Translations under genes and position numbers: made by a program
NCBI GenBank assembly: GCA_946533395.1
Contig: CAMNBU010000005.1
Coordinates: 1-64,000, forward strand
Length of the DNA: 64,000 nucleotides
Reading direction: 5' to 3'
From: UBA4292 sp002395865
GTDB lineage: Bacteria > Bacillota > Clostridia > Lachnospirales > Lachnospiraceae
The notes under the pieces: model-generated
What the model was told of the DNA's origin: nothing
What the model saw: the letters and a program-made list of their open reading frames with translations, nothing else
Databases searched by the model: none
Shown: positions 16,040-25,272 of the stretch, in pieces
How positions within the stretch are numbered: position 1 is the stretch's first letter
Layout of the letters: the number at the start of each line of letters is the position of its first letter

Positions 16040-18022
16040 ATGAAAGTTCTTCGAATATTATTCACTGTTATAGGAGCCTTCTCGCTGGTCGCCGCGATAC
16101 TCGTGGCCTGCATACAGATCTGCTGCTTCGGTGATATGTCCTTCTACCGGGACGAATATAAAAAATACGACTGCGCGCAGGCCGTCGGCATGGATATCGA
16201 CGATCTGATGGATGTGACCGTCATAATGACCGAATACCTGCAGGGTAAGCGGGAGATGCTCACAGCGCCCACCACTATGTGGGGCGAGCAGCGGGACTTC
16301 TTCAATGACCGCGAAAGGGCGCATATGGTCGATGTACAGGCGCTAAATGCGTCATCCGTCAAATTCATGGTCCGCGCATTCATAACAGCTGTCGTGATGA
16401 TCTTCTGCTTGGCGTGCATGATCACAGGCGATCACCCTATAAGAAGCTTTTTTAAGCATCTGTGCTGGGGAATGATCGGCGGAACGGCTCTTTTTGCCGC
16501 TGCTGTGGGTATCGGCGCCGCTGTCGTATCGACCGACTTCGACAAATACTGGAGGATGTTTCACTCGATCTTTTTCACGAACGACCTGTGGCTTCTGGAC
16601 CCGAACACGGACATGCTCATAAACATCGTGCCGCTCGGTTTCTTCAACGATCTGGTTGCCAAAATCGCCGTGATGTTCGCGTGCATGATAGGCGCTCTTC
16701 TGTTTCTTTGCATCGCAACACTTATCATTTTCCGTATTCCCGGCAGAAAGAAGAGCAGATCCCTCTTCTACCTGTGCCTGTGCGCAGCCATCATGCTGCC
16801 GCGCCCCATGAACGTGACAGCCGACGGCGGGCAGCCTCAGATAAGCTCTGCAGCCGCTATCGTAATAGAGCGCACCACGGGTACGGTGCTCTACGCTAAG
16901 AACGAGACCACGGCGCAGTTTCCCGCGAGCACCACGAAGGTCATGACCGCACTGCTCGCGTTCGAGAACCTGAACTTAAATGACACTCTCACATTTTCAA
17001 AGAAGGCGATAAACTCACTTCCCACCGGAGCGAGCCACATAGGTATGAAGCCCGGAGAACAGATAAGCATAGAAGACGCCATGTACGGTCTTCTCCTACC
17101 TTCAGCCAATGAGGTGGCGAACGCCCTCGCGGAGGCGGTCAGCGGCTCCATGAATGATTTCGCGAAGCTGATGAACGAAAGAGCCGCGCAGCTGGGCTGT
17201 GTGAACACCTCCTTCGCCAATCCGAGCGGTCTGCACGACAGCTCGCACTACACCTGTGCCGCGGATCTGGCCAGAATTTTTTCCGCGTGCATCGCGATAC
17301 CCGAATTCGTGGAGATCGACTCCACCCCGACGCACATAATACCCGCGACGAATCTTGTGGATGAGACCCGTCCAATGCGAACCACTCACGAGATGATGCG
17401 TCCCGACAGCAAATACTACGACGACCGTGTGATATGCGGAAAGACCGGCCACACCGCCGAGGCGGGAGCATGTCTCATAACATACGCTGCAAGCTCGGGA
17501 CTGGAGCTCATAGTAGTCACCATGCACGCGGAGAACGGCGCGCAGTACACGGATACCTCCGCGCTTCTCGACTACTGCTTCTCGACCTACTCACTGACCG
17601 GAGCCGCAGTCCTCACTCCCCTTCTGTTCTCCACGGAGGAAGGCGCTCTCGATGCCTTCGCGCAGAGCCCGCGCCCGGCGCTCTACAGCGTGGAGAATAC
17701 TCCGCTCATCCTTCCCAAGGATCTTTCGGAGTGCACGATAGATACCGATATTGAAAGCGGGACCGTCACCGTGCTCTTTAACGGGCTGATACTCGGGACT
17801 GCCGCGATAAACAAAAACACCGATCTTCCCACCGAGCAGCCCCTCCTCGACCCCGAGGAGCCCGCGCCGCCTCCTGAGAAGACCGATCCCGTGCCCTACT
17901 ATATAGCTGCTGCCGTCATCTGCGCGGTGATACTGACCATCGTACTCATCATCCTCTTCTCCGACAGGGGCCGCGGCAAGAGAGCCCACAGGAGAAAGAC
18001 AAAACGCGAAAAGTCGTTTTGA
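16040..18022 (+). CDS. DUF1461 membrane domain fused to D-alanyl-D-alanine carboxypeptidase (S11)
   Basis: 660 residues. The first 250 form a four-helix membrane domain of the DUF1461/TIGR01906 type (motifs FYRDEYKKY and FFNDRERAHMVDV). It is followed by a serine peptidase S11 domain: active-site SxxK (ASTTK near 298), SxN (SAN near 357) and KTG (CGKTGHT near 475). The C-terminus has a Pro/Glu linker, one more membrane helix and a basic tail. The enzyme should trim the terminal D-Ala from peptidoglycan stem peptides on the outer face. TIGR01906 proteins and S11 enzymes are normally separate, so this is a fusion. The ATG follows GGAGG by 13 nt, or AAGG by 8. Confidence 0.88.
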   Translation: MKVLRILFTVIGAFSLVAAILVACIQICCFGDMSFYRDEYKKYDCAQAVGMDIDDLMDVTVIMTEYLQGKREMLTAPTTMWGEQRDFFNDRERAHMVDVQALNASSVKFMVRAFITAVVMIFCLACMITGDHPIRSFFKHLCWGMIGGTALFAAAVGIGAAVVSTDFDKYWRMFHSIFFTNDLWLLDPNTDMLINIVPLGFFNDLVAKIAVMFACMIGALLFLCIATLIIFRIPGRKKSRSLFYLCLCAAIMLPRPMNVTADGGQPQISSAAAIVIERTTGTVLYAKNETTAQFPASTTKVMTALLAFENLNLNDTLTFSKKAINSLPTGASHIGMKPGEQISIEDAMYGLLLPSANEVANALAEAVSGSMNDFAKLMNERAAQLGCVNTSFANPSGLHDSSHYTCAADLARIFSACIAIPEFVEIDSTPTHIIPATNLVDETRPMRTTHEMMRPDSKYYDDRVICGKTGHTAEAGACLITYAASSGLELIVVTMHAENGAQYTDTSALLDYCFSTYSLTGAAVLTPLLFSTEEGALDAFAQSPRPALYSVENTPLILPKDLSECTIDTDIESGTVTVLFNGLILGTAAINKNTDLPTEQPLLDPEEPAPPPEKTDPVPYYIAAAVICAVILTIVLIILFSDRGRGKRAHRRKTKREKSF

Positions 18023-18035
18023 TATGCCTTAACAA

Positions 18036-18073
18036 AAAGTGTCATCCTTCGAGATAGCTCAGGATGACACTTT
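18036..18073 (+). terminator. Bidirectional terminator
   Basis: Perfect 12-bp stem AAAGTGTCATCC/GGATGACACTTT with a 14-nt loop, between convergent genes. A and T runs flank both sides, so it works on either strand. Confidence 0.88.
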
Positions 18074-18074
18074 A

Positions 18075-19004
18075 TTATTTCTTCGCGCTGTTCTTTTTAT
18101 CCCTTATGCTCTGTGCCCCCTCCTCATCGGTGAGCTTCTGGGTTTTTACGATGAAGACCCTTCCGCCGGGAGCCTTCTTCACTCTTATCTTTCCCTTCAC
18201 GAAGCCGTGATCGGGGCAGTAGCAGAGGCTGTAGTACTGCTTTCCGTTCGTGGAGAACCACCTTATCTTCTTGCGAAGCGGTCTTCCGCACACGCAGCAG
18301 GCGCATCCCGTCACTATGCGGTCGTTCATCGCTCCCTCGCGGTCCGCAAAAGGCCTCGAGATAAATTTCGTATAGGTTCCGAAGTTCAGATATATCTCAT
18401 CATCATCGGTCTTCGGAAGCACGTGGTAGTCCACTGACACATACCTTCCGAAGGCGTCCATATCTATGTGTCTGAACACCTCCGCGGTGTACAGAGCGTC
18501 CACATAAGCGCTGTGGAAATGCGTATTCTCGTCCGACTCTATACCTAAAAGCTCCGCGGCGCCCTTCAGATTTATCCTCTCCCTGCCGTCCTGATACTGC
18601 AGCGAGAACAGCTTCTGCAGATCGTAGAAGAACAGAGGGAAGCCGAAGCCGGGCCTTATGCGATAGTAATCGCAGTTGTTCTGAAGCTCGGTCAGATCCA
18701 TATCGCCCCATGTGCAGAATCTGTAGTCGCTGCCGCAGAAGCTTATGAAATCCCGGTAGACCGTCTTGAACTGCTCCCCCTCCTCGCGAAGAAGCTTATT
18801 GTCGATGCCGGTGACCTCTTTGATCTTGTAGTGCACCCTCTTGTATATACTCGGAGCCACATATCTGTGGAATCGGCCGATCTCATTGCCTTTTTCGTCG
18901 ACTTTAACAGCACCCACCTCGATTATCTCGAAGGCGGGCGCATTTCCTTTCGGATGTCCGTTATAGCTCTGATTCCATTCCAGATCAAAAATAATGTAAT
19001 TCAA
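18075..19004 (-). CDS. DEDDh 3'-5' exonuclease (KapD-like)
   Basis: 309 residues. Acidic motifs of the DnaQ/RNase T fold are present: FDLEW near residue 6, WGDMDLTEL near 98 and the final HFHSAYVDAL near 163, which makes it the DEDDh class. A Cys-rich C-terminal part (CACCVCGRPL..., then CYCPDH) may bind zinc, an addition not found in minimal KapD proteins. The substrate is unknown; such proteins degrade RNA or DNA 3' ends. It follows the sugar transferase gene by 13 nt and is probably co-transcribed. Confidence 0.85.
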   Translation of the reverse strand: MNYIIFDLEWNQSYNGHPKGNAPAFEIIEVGAVKVDEKGNEIGRFHRYVAPSIYKRVHYKIKEVTGIDNKLLREEGEQFKTVYRDFISFCGSDYRFCTWGDMDLTELQNNCDYYRIRPGFGFPLFFYDLQKLFSLQYQDGRERINLKGAAELLGIESDENTHFHSAYVDALYTAEVFRHIDMDAFGRYVSVDYHVLPKTDDDEIYLNFGTYTKFISRPFADREGAMNDRIVTGCACCVCGRPLRKKIRWFSTNGKQYYSLCYCPDHGFVKGKIRVKKAPGGRVFIVKTQKLTDEEGAQSIRDKKNSAKK

Positions 19005-19017
19005 ATCGAGCTCCCAT

Positions 19018-20442
19018 CTATCTGCTGCCGCTTCTCTTGAACACTACAGCGAAGGTCTTCAAAAGGATCTTCAGATCAAGCGCCAGAGACCAGTTGTCGA
19101 TATAGCTGAGGTCCAGTCTCACGACCTCCTCGAAATCCTCTATATCGCTCCTTCCGCTGACCTGCCACATGCCGGTAAGACCGGGCTTTAAGCTCAGTCT
19201 TCTCTTATGGTAGGGACTGTATTCCTTGAACTCATCCACTGTCGGCGGTCTGGTGCCGACCAGACTCATATCACCTTTTAATATGTTCCAGAACTGGGGC
19301 AGCTCGTCGATTGAGGTCGCTCTGATGAACTTGCCTACCTTCGTGATGCGGGGATCGTCCTTCATCTTGAACATGGCGCCCTTCATCTCGTTCTGGGCCA
19401 TGAGCTCCTTTTTTCTCTCCTCGGCATCCCTGTACATCGAGCGGAACTTGTAGATGTAGAAATACCTTCCATTCCTTCCGACCCTCTTCTGCTTAAATAA
19501 CAGCGGTCCGGGGGACTCTATGAGAAGAGGCACCGCCACAAAAGGCGTTATGACTATCGTTACCGCAAGTCCGACTATCGCCCCCGCTATATCCGCGAGC
19601 CTCTTGATGAACATCATGTTCCATGAGAATGTCTTCGCGGAAAACTCCACCGTGGGGAAGCCGTGCACGTACGCGATGCGGCTGGACATGGCCTTCATGC
19701 CGTCGAGCAGGTTGATGTTCACATATACCACGATACCCATCTCCTCGATGGAGCTTATAAAATCCTTCAGGCTCTTGCCCGTATCGTAGGGAACATTGAT
19801 AAACACCTCATCGCAGATGCTGGTGCGCAGATAATCCATTATACTGTTGTAATTGGCCACCACGGGAAATGAACCGACCTTCTCGCCCACTCTGTCCTCG
19901 TCGAGTATGCACACGCCCGCGATCCTGCGGCCCCACTCATTGGCTGCGGAGAGGCTCTCCACGACCTCCTCCACCCTGTCGGAGCTGGTGATGAGCAAAA
20001 GCTGTGACACGCCCTTGCCGTGCAGCTGGTTTTTGGCAATGCTTTTGATCACCGAATTGATGATGAGCATCACGACGGTATTTACCGCAACGGACATGAC
20101 CGCTGCACCACGCGAGGTGTCCTCACTGTTTTTGCCCGCGTACAGTATAAGCGTGAACACGAGGATGATAAAGAAATTGTTCCTTACACAGTAGAATATC
20201 TCATCTATCAGGCCGCGGTTTATCAGGTTTCCCTCCACATTCGTAAAGAGGCACACCACAACGTAGGCTATCAGGAACACATATGTCATATATATGAGAC
20301 CTTCTTTATAATTATCGCCGATACTGCGCTGCATTATCAGAATATCCCATAAATATTTGCCGGCCGCCACACTTGCCAGAAGCCCCAGCATATCAAAGAG
20401 CATCACTATCAGCCCGGGAGCCTTGGATTTTCTGCTTTCCAT
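19018..20442 (-). CDS. Polyprenyl-phosphate sugar-1-phosphate transferase (WcaJ/EpsL type)
   Basis: 474 residues. Four hydrophobic segments in the first 120 residues are followed by a nucleotide-binding-like domain (about 130-250) and a Bac_transf catalytic domain from about 265 onward. Diagnostic stretches are SPGPLLFKQKRVGRNG, FYIYKFRSM, TSIDELPQFWNILKGDMSLV and KPGLTGMWQVSGRS. It should start a polysaccharide repeat by moving a sugar phosphate onto undecaprenyl phosphate. No glycosyltransferases lie nearby, so the polymer is unknown. The SD is weak (AAGG 14 nt upstream). Confidence 0.93.
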   Translation of the reverse strand: MESRKSKAPGLIVMLFDMLGLLASVAAGKYLWDILIMQRSIGDNYKEGLIYMTYVFLIAYVVVCLFTNVEGNLINRGLIDEIFYCVRNNFFIILVFTLILYAGKNSEDTSRGAAVMSVAVNTVVMLIINSVIKSIAKNQLHGKGVSQLLLITSSDRVEEVVESLSAANEWGRRIAGVCILDEDRVGEKVGSFPVVANYNSIMDYLRTSICDEVFINVPYDTGKSLKDFISSIEEMGIVVYVNINLLDGMKAMSSRIAYVHGFPTVEFSAKTFSWNMMFIKRLADIAGAIVGLAVTIVITPFVAVPLLIESPGPLLFKQKRVGRNGRYFYIYKFRSMYRDAEERKKELMAQNEMKGAMFKMKDDPRITKVGKFIRATSIDELPQFWNILKGDMSLVGTRPPTVDEFKEYSPYHKRRLSLKPGLTGMWQVSGRSDIEDFEEVVRLDLSYIDNWSLALDLKILLKTFAVVFKRSGSR

Positions 20443-20495
20443 CAGAGTTTTTCAAACCTTCCTCTTTTAGTCCTTCATCCTTTCGGATTCGTTAT

Positions 20496-20524
20496 ATCAT
20501 ACCACAATCCTTTATTTCTTGCAA
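20496..20524 (-). promoter_or_regulatory. Promoter of the sugar transferase-exonuclease operon
   Basis: TTGCAA (20519-20524) and TATGAT (20496-20501) are separated by 17 bp. Confidence 0.82.
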
Positions 20525-20542
20525 TACGGGAGATTCGGAGGT

Positions 20543-20572
20543 AAAAAACCGCCGGGAAGACCCCGGCGGTTT
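20543..20572 (-). terminator. Terminator of leuA
   Basis: 11-bp stem AAACCGCCGGG/CCCGGCGGTTT with a 5-nt loop, followed on the minus strand by a run of six T (20548-20543). Confidence 0.92.
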
Positions 20573-20586
20573 AAAGTCATGCTGTT

Positions 20587-22254
20587 TTATGCTGTCATCA
20601 TATGATTAATTGCCGATACAAGCGCGTCTATGGATGAGCGGATGATATCGTCATCGCTTCCAACGCCCCAGTACATCCTTCCGTCCTTCTCGATGCCCAC
20701 ATAGCTCATCGCGACAGAGCCCGAGCCCTCGCCCATGGCGCGCTCCTCATAAACAGCGAGCTTATAGGAGATGCCGAAGCCGCTCTTCAAAGCGTTGCTC
20801 ACGGCATCCAGACGTCCGTTGCCCTGGCTTATGAAGACCTTCGTCTTTCCATCCTGCTCCAGAGTCACCTCAGTCTCGATGCGGGGCTGAAGCTGCTTGA
20901 AATGGCACTCCGTTATGGAGAAGATGGGCCTGTAGCCGATATAGTTCTTCTCGAATATCCGGCGGATCCACTCGGGCGAGAGCTCAGCGTGCTCCTTGTC
21001 TGAGACATCCTTCACGAGATATCCGAATTCCTCCTTCATCTTGTCGGGAAGCACGATACCGAAATTCTGCTGCAGTATATAGCTTACACCGCCCTTGCCG
21101 GACTGGCTGTTGATCCTTATGACATCCGAGCCGTACTCTCTTCCGACATCCTTCGGATCCACGGGAAGATACGGTATGGTCCACCAGCCTCCGTCGAGGC
21201 CCTCCTCGCGGTACTTCATGCCCTTTGCGATGGCATCCTGATGTGAGCCCGAGAACGCGGTAAATACGAGCTGTCCGCCGTAAGGCGATCTCTCGTGCAC
21301 GCGCATTCTTGTAAGTCTCTCATAGACCTCCTTGATCTCATTCATGTGTGAAAAATCAAGCTTCGGATCCACGCCGTGAGAGTACATGTTCATGGCAAGG
21401 GTGACGATATCCACATTGCCGGTACGCTCGCCGTTTCCGAAGAGCGTTCCCTCGATCCTGTCGGCCCCGGCTAAGAGTCCGAGCTCCGCGTCAGCCACGC
21501 CCGTGCCGCGGTCGTTGTGAGGGTGGAGCGAGAGCACCACGCCGTCACGATATTTCATATTTCTGCTCATGTACTCGATCTGGCTCGCGAACACGTGAGG
21601 CATCGCAAGCTCCACCGTCGCAGGAAGATTGATGATACACTTCTTATCCGGTGTGGGCTGCCATACATCGAGAACAGCGTTGCAGACCTCAAGGGCGAAC
21701 TCCGGCTCCGTACCGGTAAAGCTCTCGGGCGAGTACTCGAAGGAGAAATTGCCCGGGGTCTCGTCGGCCAGCTTCTTAAGAAGCGCCGCGCCGTCCACCG
21801 CTATCTGACGGATCTCCTCCTTGGACTTTTTGAACACCTGCTCGCGCTGCGCGACAGATGTGGAATTATAAACATGTATAACCGCCTTCGGAGCGCCCTT
21901 TACAGCCTCGAAGGTCCTTCTTATGATATGCTCCCTCGCCTGCGTGAGCACCTGAACGGTAACATCCTCGGGGATCATATTTCTCTCGATGAGCGTCCTC
22001 ATAAACTCGTACTCGGTCTCGCTCGCCGCGGGAAATCCGACCTCAATCTCCTTGAAGCCTATCTTCACCAGCAGTTCAAAGAATTCGAGCTTCTCCTCGA
22101 GGCTCATCGGCTCGATAAGGGCCTGATTGCCGTCGCGAAGATCCACCGAACACCACACCGGTGCCTCCGTGATATCATCCTTCTTCGCCCACTCCAGGCA
22201 CTCCTGCGGGGGAAGATAATACTGCTTTTTGTACTTTCCTGCTTCGATACTCAT
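20587..22254 (-). CDS. leuA: 2-isopropylmalate synthase
   Basis: 555 residues from the ATG at 22254, which has AGGAGG 8 nt upstream. The catalytic domain begins SVDLRDGNQAL; the HxH metal site is in LSLHPHNDRGTG and the substrate segment in GNGERTGNVD. The C-terminal 130 residues form the LeuA dimer/allosteric domain that normally senses leucine. Length and the YKKQYYLPPQECLEWAKKDDI opening match the longer LeuA type 2. It condenses acetyl-CoA with 2-oxoisovalerate, the first step of leucine synthesis. Expression is controlled by the T-box upstream. Confidence 0.96.
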   Translation of the reverse strand: MSIEAGKYKKQYYLPPQECLEWAKKDDITEAPVWCSVDLRDGNQALIEPMSLEEKLEFFELLVKIGFKEIEVGFPAASETEYEFMRTLIERNMIPEDVTVQVLTQAREHIIRRTFEAVKGAPKAVIHVYNSTSVAQREQVFKKSKEEIRQIAVDGAALLKKLADETPGNFSFEYSPESFTGTEPEFALEVCNAVLDVWQPTPDKKCIINLPATVELAMPHVFASQIEYMSRNMKYRDGVVLSLHPHNDRGTGVADAELGLLAGADRIEGTLFGNGERTGNVDIVTLAMNMYSHGVDPKLDFSHMNEIKEVYERLTRMRVHERSPYGGQLVFTAFSGSHQDAIAKGMKYREEGLDGGWWTIPYLPVDPKDVGREYGSDVIRINSQSGKGGVSYILQQNFGIVLPDKMKEEFGYLVKDVSDKEHAELSPEWIRRIFEKNYIGYRPIFSITECHFKQLQPRIETEVTLEQDGKTKVFISQGNGRLDAVSNALKSGFGISYKLAVYEERAMGEGSGSVAMSYVGIEKDGRMYWGVGSDDDIIRSSIDALVSAINHMMTA

Positions 22255-22325
22255 GTTCTGCTCCTCCTTGCTGTATACTATACGCATCTACTGTCCGGGC
22301 CGCCCTTTATCCTGCCCCTACGGCA

Positions 22326-22574
22326 ATATAAAAGGCGCCCCTAAGTCAGCTTAGAGACGCCTGTTGGCGCGGTACCACTCTAATTCATGCTCTGCATGCT
22401 CTCAAATACCCGTCTCGTGGGCAATACGTCTGTCCCTACTGTCATTTCAGGAAGCCGCTCCAAAGTGAGTTCACCCGGCCCCTCACACCGTCTCGCACCG
22501 ACCGACGGTTCTCTGGGCATCACGACCGGACTACTGGTCTTTTTCATCGCGTTCACCCCGCCCCGGGGTGCTGT
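22326..22574 (-). promoter_or_regulatory. T-box leader with leucine specifier
   Basis: The minus strand carries the T-box core AGTGGTACCGCG (22379-22368). It is followed by a 12-bp terminator stem (22361-22350 with 22345-22334) and TTTT. In the upstream stem I, GTGAACTCAC...TTGGAGC presents CTC (22469-22467) as the specifier codon, matching Leu and the downstream leuA. Uncharged tRNA-Leu should stabilise the antiterminator and allow transcription. An extended -10 TGTTATCAT lies at 22588-22580; its -35 is poor. Confidence 0.93.
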
Positions 22575-22596
22575 TCGGTATGATAACACATTTTGA

Positions 22597-22620
22597 CGAA
22601 AAAGGGAAGACCCTTTTTCG
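22597..22620 (-). terminator. Terminator of the GH5-ABC-mtnN operon
   Basis: 10-bp stem CGAAAAAGGG/CCCTTTTTCG with a 4-nt loop, 12 nt beyond the mtnN stop. The T-tract forms the 3' arm of the stem. It overlaps the weak -35 of the leuA promoter. Confidence 0.7.
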
Positions 22621-22631
22621 AAAATATCCCT

Positions 22632-23315
22632 CTACAGCCTCTCGAGAAGATCCGCCACCAGATCAGCGCTGTTTTTTATCTCATTGCTCTCGTAGGTGAG
22701 ATCGTCGTCGACGGCGACGTCGTCGGCATTGTCCGAGATGACGCGAAGGATGACGAAGGGAACGTTGTTCAGGTATGCGACCTGGGCAATGGCCGCGCCC
22801 TCCATCTCCGTGCAGTAGGCTTGAAAATTGTCGCGGATGAATTTCTTCCGCGTCTTATCGGAGATGAACTGATCTCCGCTGACCACGCGGCCGACATGGC
22901 ATCTTCTTCCCGTGGCTTCGCAGGCCTCCTTCGCGGCGCTGATAAGGCGCTGGTCGGCCGTGAACGAAAACACCTCCATCCGGGGTATCTGGCCCAGCGG
23001 ATAACCAAAGCCTACGGCGTCCATATCGTGCTGAACCGCATCCGACGATATCACTACATCCCCGATCCGTATGAAGCTCTGCATGCCTCCCGCTATACCG
23101 GTGTTGATGATCACGTCGGCGCCCTTGTCACACAGTATCTGTGCGCACACAGCGGCATTCACCTTGCCGATGCCGCTCCTCACAACGCACACCGTCCTGC
23201 CGAGCAGCCTTCCGCGGCAAAACCGCATTCCTGCCCTCTCGTCTGTCTCAAGTATATCCATCTTCCCGACGAGGCTGTCCACTTCCTCGTCCATCGCTCC
23301 GATAATTCCTATCAT
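22632..23315 (-). CDS. mtnN: 5'-methylthioadenosine/S-adenosylhomocysteine nucleosidase
   Basis: 227 residues from MIGIIGAMDEEVDSL at 23315 (AAGG 6 nt upstream). Visible signatures are the N-terminal GAMDEEV (catalytic Glu), EMEGAAIAQVA for ribose binding, and RVISDNADD with the catalytic Asp. It hydrolyses MTA and SAH to adenine and the thioribose or ribosylhomocysteine. It follows the ABC exporter gene by 25 nt and ends at the operon terminator, so it appears to be the last gene of the glucanase operon. That grouping has no obvious metabolic logic. Confidence 0.94.
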   Translation of the reverse strand: MIGIIGAMDEEVDSLVGKMDILETDERAGMRFCRGRLLGRTVCVVRSGIGKVNAAVCAQILCDKGADVIINTGIAGGMQSFIRIGDVVISSDAVQHDMDAVGFGYPLGQIPRMEVFSFTADQRLISAAKEACEATGRRCHVGRVVSGDQFISDKTRKKFIRDNFQAYCTEMEGAAIAQVAYLNNVPFVILRVISDNADDVAVDDDLTYESNEIKNSADLVADLLERL

Positions 23316-23340
23316 ATATTTACCTTTCTTCTTCGGATAC

Positions 23341-25272
23341 TCACGCCCCATAAGCCTCGGGTGCGCTTCCTGTGTAGAGCTGATAATATCTTCCCTTTGC
23401 GGCGATCAGCTCGTCGTGTGTGCCGCGCTCTATGATGCAGCCTTTCTCAAGGACCATGATGCAGTCGCTGTTTCTGACGGTCGAGAGCCTGTGCGCTATG
23501 ACGAAGGTCGTCCTTCCGCTCATGAGCCTGTCCATGCCCTCCTGCACGAGGCGCTCGGTCCTGGTATCGATCGAGCTGGTGGCCTCATCAAGTATCAGCA
23601 CGGGCGGGTCCGCGATCGCGGCTCTGGCTATGGCAATGAGCTGTCGCTGGCCCTGCGAAAGGTTCGCGCCGTCTCCTGTGAGCATCGTATCGTAGCCCTG
23701 AGGCAGATGGCGGATGAAGCCGTCCGCGTTCGCGAGTCTGGCCGCCGCGTAGATCTCCTCGTCTGTCGCGTCGAGCTTGCCGTAGCGGATGTTCTCCTTC
23801 ACCGTGTTCGTGAACAGATGGGTCTCCTGAAGCACGACACCGAGAGAGTGCCTCAGGTCGGCCTTTTTGATCTTATTGATATTTATTCCGTCGTATCGGA
23901 TCTTGCCGTCCTGAATGTCGTAGAAACGGTTTATCAGGTTGGTTATCGTGGTCTTGCCGGCGCCTGTGGAGCCTACAAAGGCGATCTTCTGGCCCGGTGT
24001 GGCGTACATCTTTATGTTATGGAGAACGATTTTCTCGGGGACGTAGCCGAAGTCCACATCGTCGAACACCACATCTCCGGTGAGGCGCTTGTACTCGGTC
24101 TCACCCGTCGCCTGATGTGTGTGCTTCCACGCCCACAGGCCGGTCTTTTTATCGCTCTCGACGAGTGTTCCGTTTTCCTCGGATGCGCATACCAGTGTGA
24201 CATAGCCCTCGTCCACCTCGGGCTTTTCATCCAGAAGCTTGAATATTCTGTCCGCTCCGGCCAGAGCCATTATCACGGAATTGAACTGCTGGCTTATCTG
24301 GTTTATGGGCATGTTGAACTGCCTTGTAAATGTCAGGAAGCTGACCAGCGCTCCTGTAGTAAAGCCGCCCACTCCGTTGATGGCAAATAATCCTCCGGCT
24401 ACGGCGCAGATGACATAGCTTAAATTGCCCAGCTGCGCGTTTACGGGGCCCATGACGTTCGCGAATTTATTGGCGTTGTTGGCGCTGTCGAAGAGCTTGT
24501 CGTTGAGCTCGTTGAAGCGGTCCATCGACTCCTGCTCGTGGCAGAATACCTTTACGACCTTCTGGCCGTCCATCATCTCCTCTATGAAGCCGTTCACAGC
24601 GCCGAGGTCCTTCTGCTGCGATACGAAATACCTTCCGGACATGGACATGCACTTCTTCGACACCATGAATATCATGATGACCATCACGATCTCAAGCACC
24701 GTCAGCGGTACGCTGAGTATGAGCATGCTTATGAACACGCTCACGATGGTCACTGCGGAATTGATGAACTGAGGCACGCTCTGGCTGACCATCTGCCTGA
24801 GAGTATCGATATCGTTCGTGTACATCGACATGATGTCGCCGTGCGCATGGGTATCGAAATATCTGATCGGCAGGTTCTCCATGTGCGTGAACATGTCGTT
24901 TCGCAGGTCCCTCAGTGTGCCCTGCGTCACATTCACCATGATCCTCGCGTGTACATACGCGGAAATGATACCGATGGCGTAGAATATCGCGACTCTGGCC
25001 ATGGCCGAAAGAAGAGGACCGTAGTCCGGAAGCTCTGCTCCTATCATGGGAGCGATATATACGTCGATGAGGTCCTTGGTGAACATGGTTCCCTGCACGC
25101 TCGCGAAAACTCCCACAAATATGCATACGAGCACGATGACGCAGTGAACGGTGTAGTTTTTCAGGACATATTTCATTATACGGGCAAATATCCCCACGGG
25201 GTTCTCGAGCTTTGGCCTCGGTCCGAAGTTCAGCTGCCTTCCGGGGCCCTTTACGGGTTTTGCTTCAGCCAT
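23341..25272 (-). CDS. ABC exporter half-transporter with consensus ATPase site
   Basis: 643 residues: a six-helix membrane domain (about 40-340) and a C-terminal ATPase with Walker A GSTGAGKTT, signature NLSQGQRQL, Walker B VLILDEATSSID (intact catalytic Glu) and H-loop VIAHR. A polar insert of about 50 residues lies between the domains (around ETEYKRLTGDVVFDD). Its start overlaps the end of the partner gene by 1 nt, with GGAGG 9 nt upstream. It pairs with the degenerate half encoded upstream in a heterodimeric multidrug- or peptide-type exporter. Confidence 0.92.
   Translation of the reverse strand: MAEAKPVKGPGRQLNFGPRPKLENPVGIFARIMKYVLKNYTVHCVIVLVCIFVGVFASVQGTMFTKDLIDVYIAPMIGAELPDYGPLLSAMARVAIFYAIGIISAYVHARIMVNVTQGTLRDLRNDMFTHMENLPIRYFDTHAHGDIMSMYTNDIDTLRQMVSQSVPQFINSAVTIVSVFISMLILSVPLTVLEIVMVIMIFMVSKKCMSMSGRYFVSQQKDLGAVNGFIEEMMDGQKVVKVFCHEQESMDRFNELNDKLFDSANNANKFANVMGPVNAQLGNLSYVICAVAGGLFAINGVGGFTTGALVSFLTFTRQFNMPINQISQQFNSVIMALAGADRIFKLLDEKPEVDEGYVTLVCASEENGTLVESDKKTGLWAWKHTHQATGETEYKRLTGDVVFDDVDFGYVPEKIVLHNIKMYATPGQKIAFVGSTGAGKTTITNLINRFYDIQDGKIRYDGININKIKKADLRHSLGVVLQETHLFTNTVKENIRYGKLDATDEEIYAAARLANADGFIRHLPQGYDTMLTGDGANLSQGQRQLIAIARAAIADPPVLILDEATSSIDTRTERLVQEGMDRLMSGRTTFVIAHRLSTVRNSDCIMVLEKGCIIERGTHDELIAAKGRYYQLYTGSAPEAYGA

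Noticed and set aside
22380..22589. 69-codon frames on both strands
   Set aside because: They lie fully within the T-box leader, which explains the sequence.
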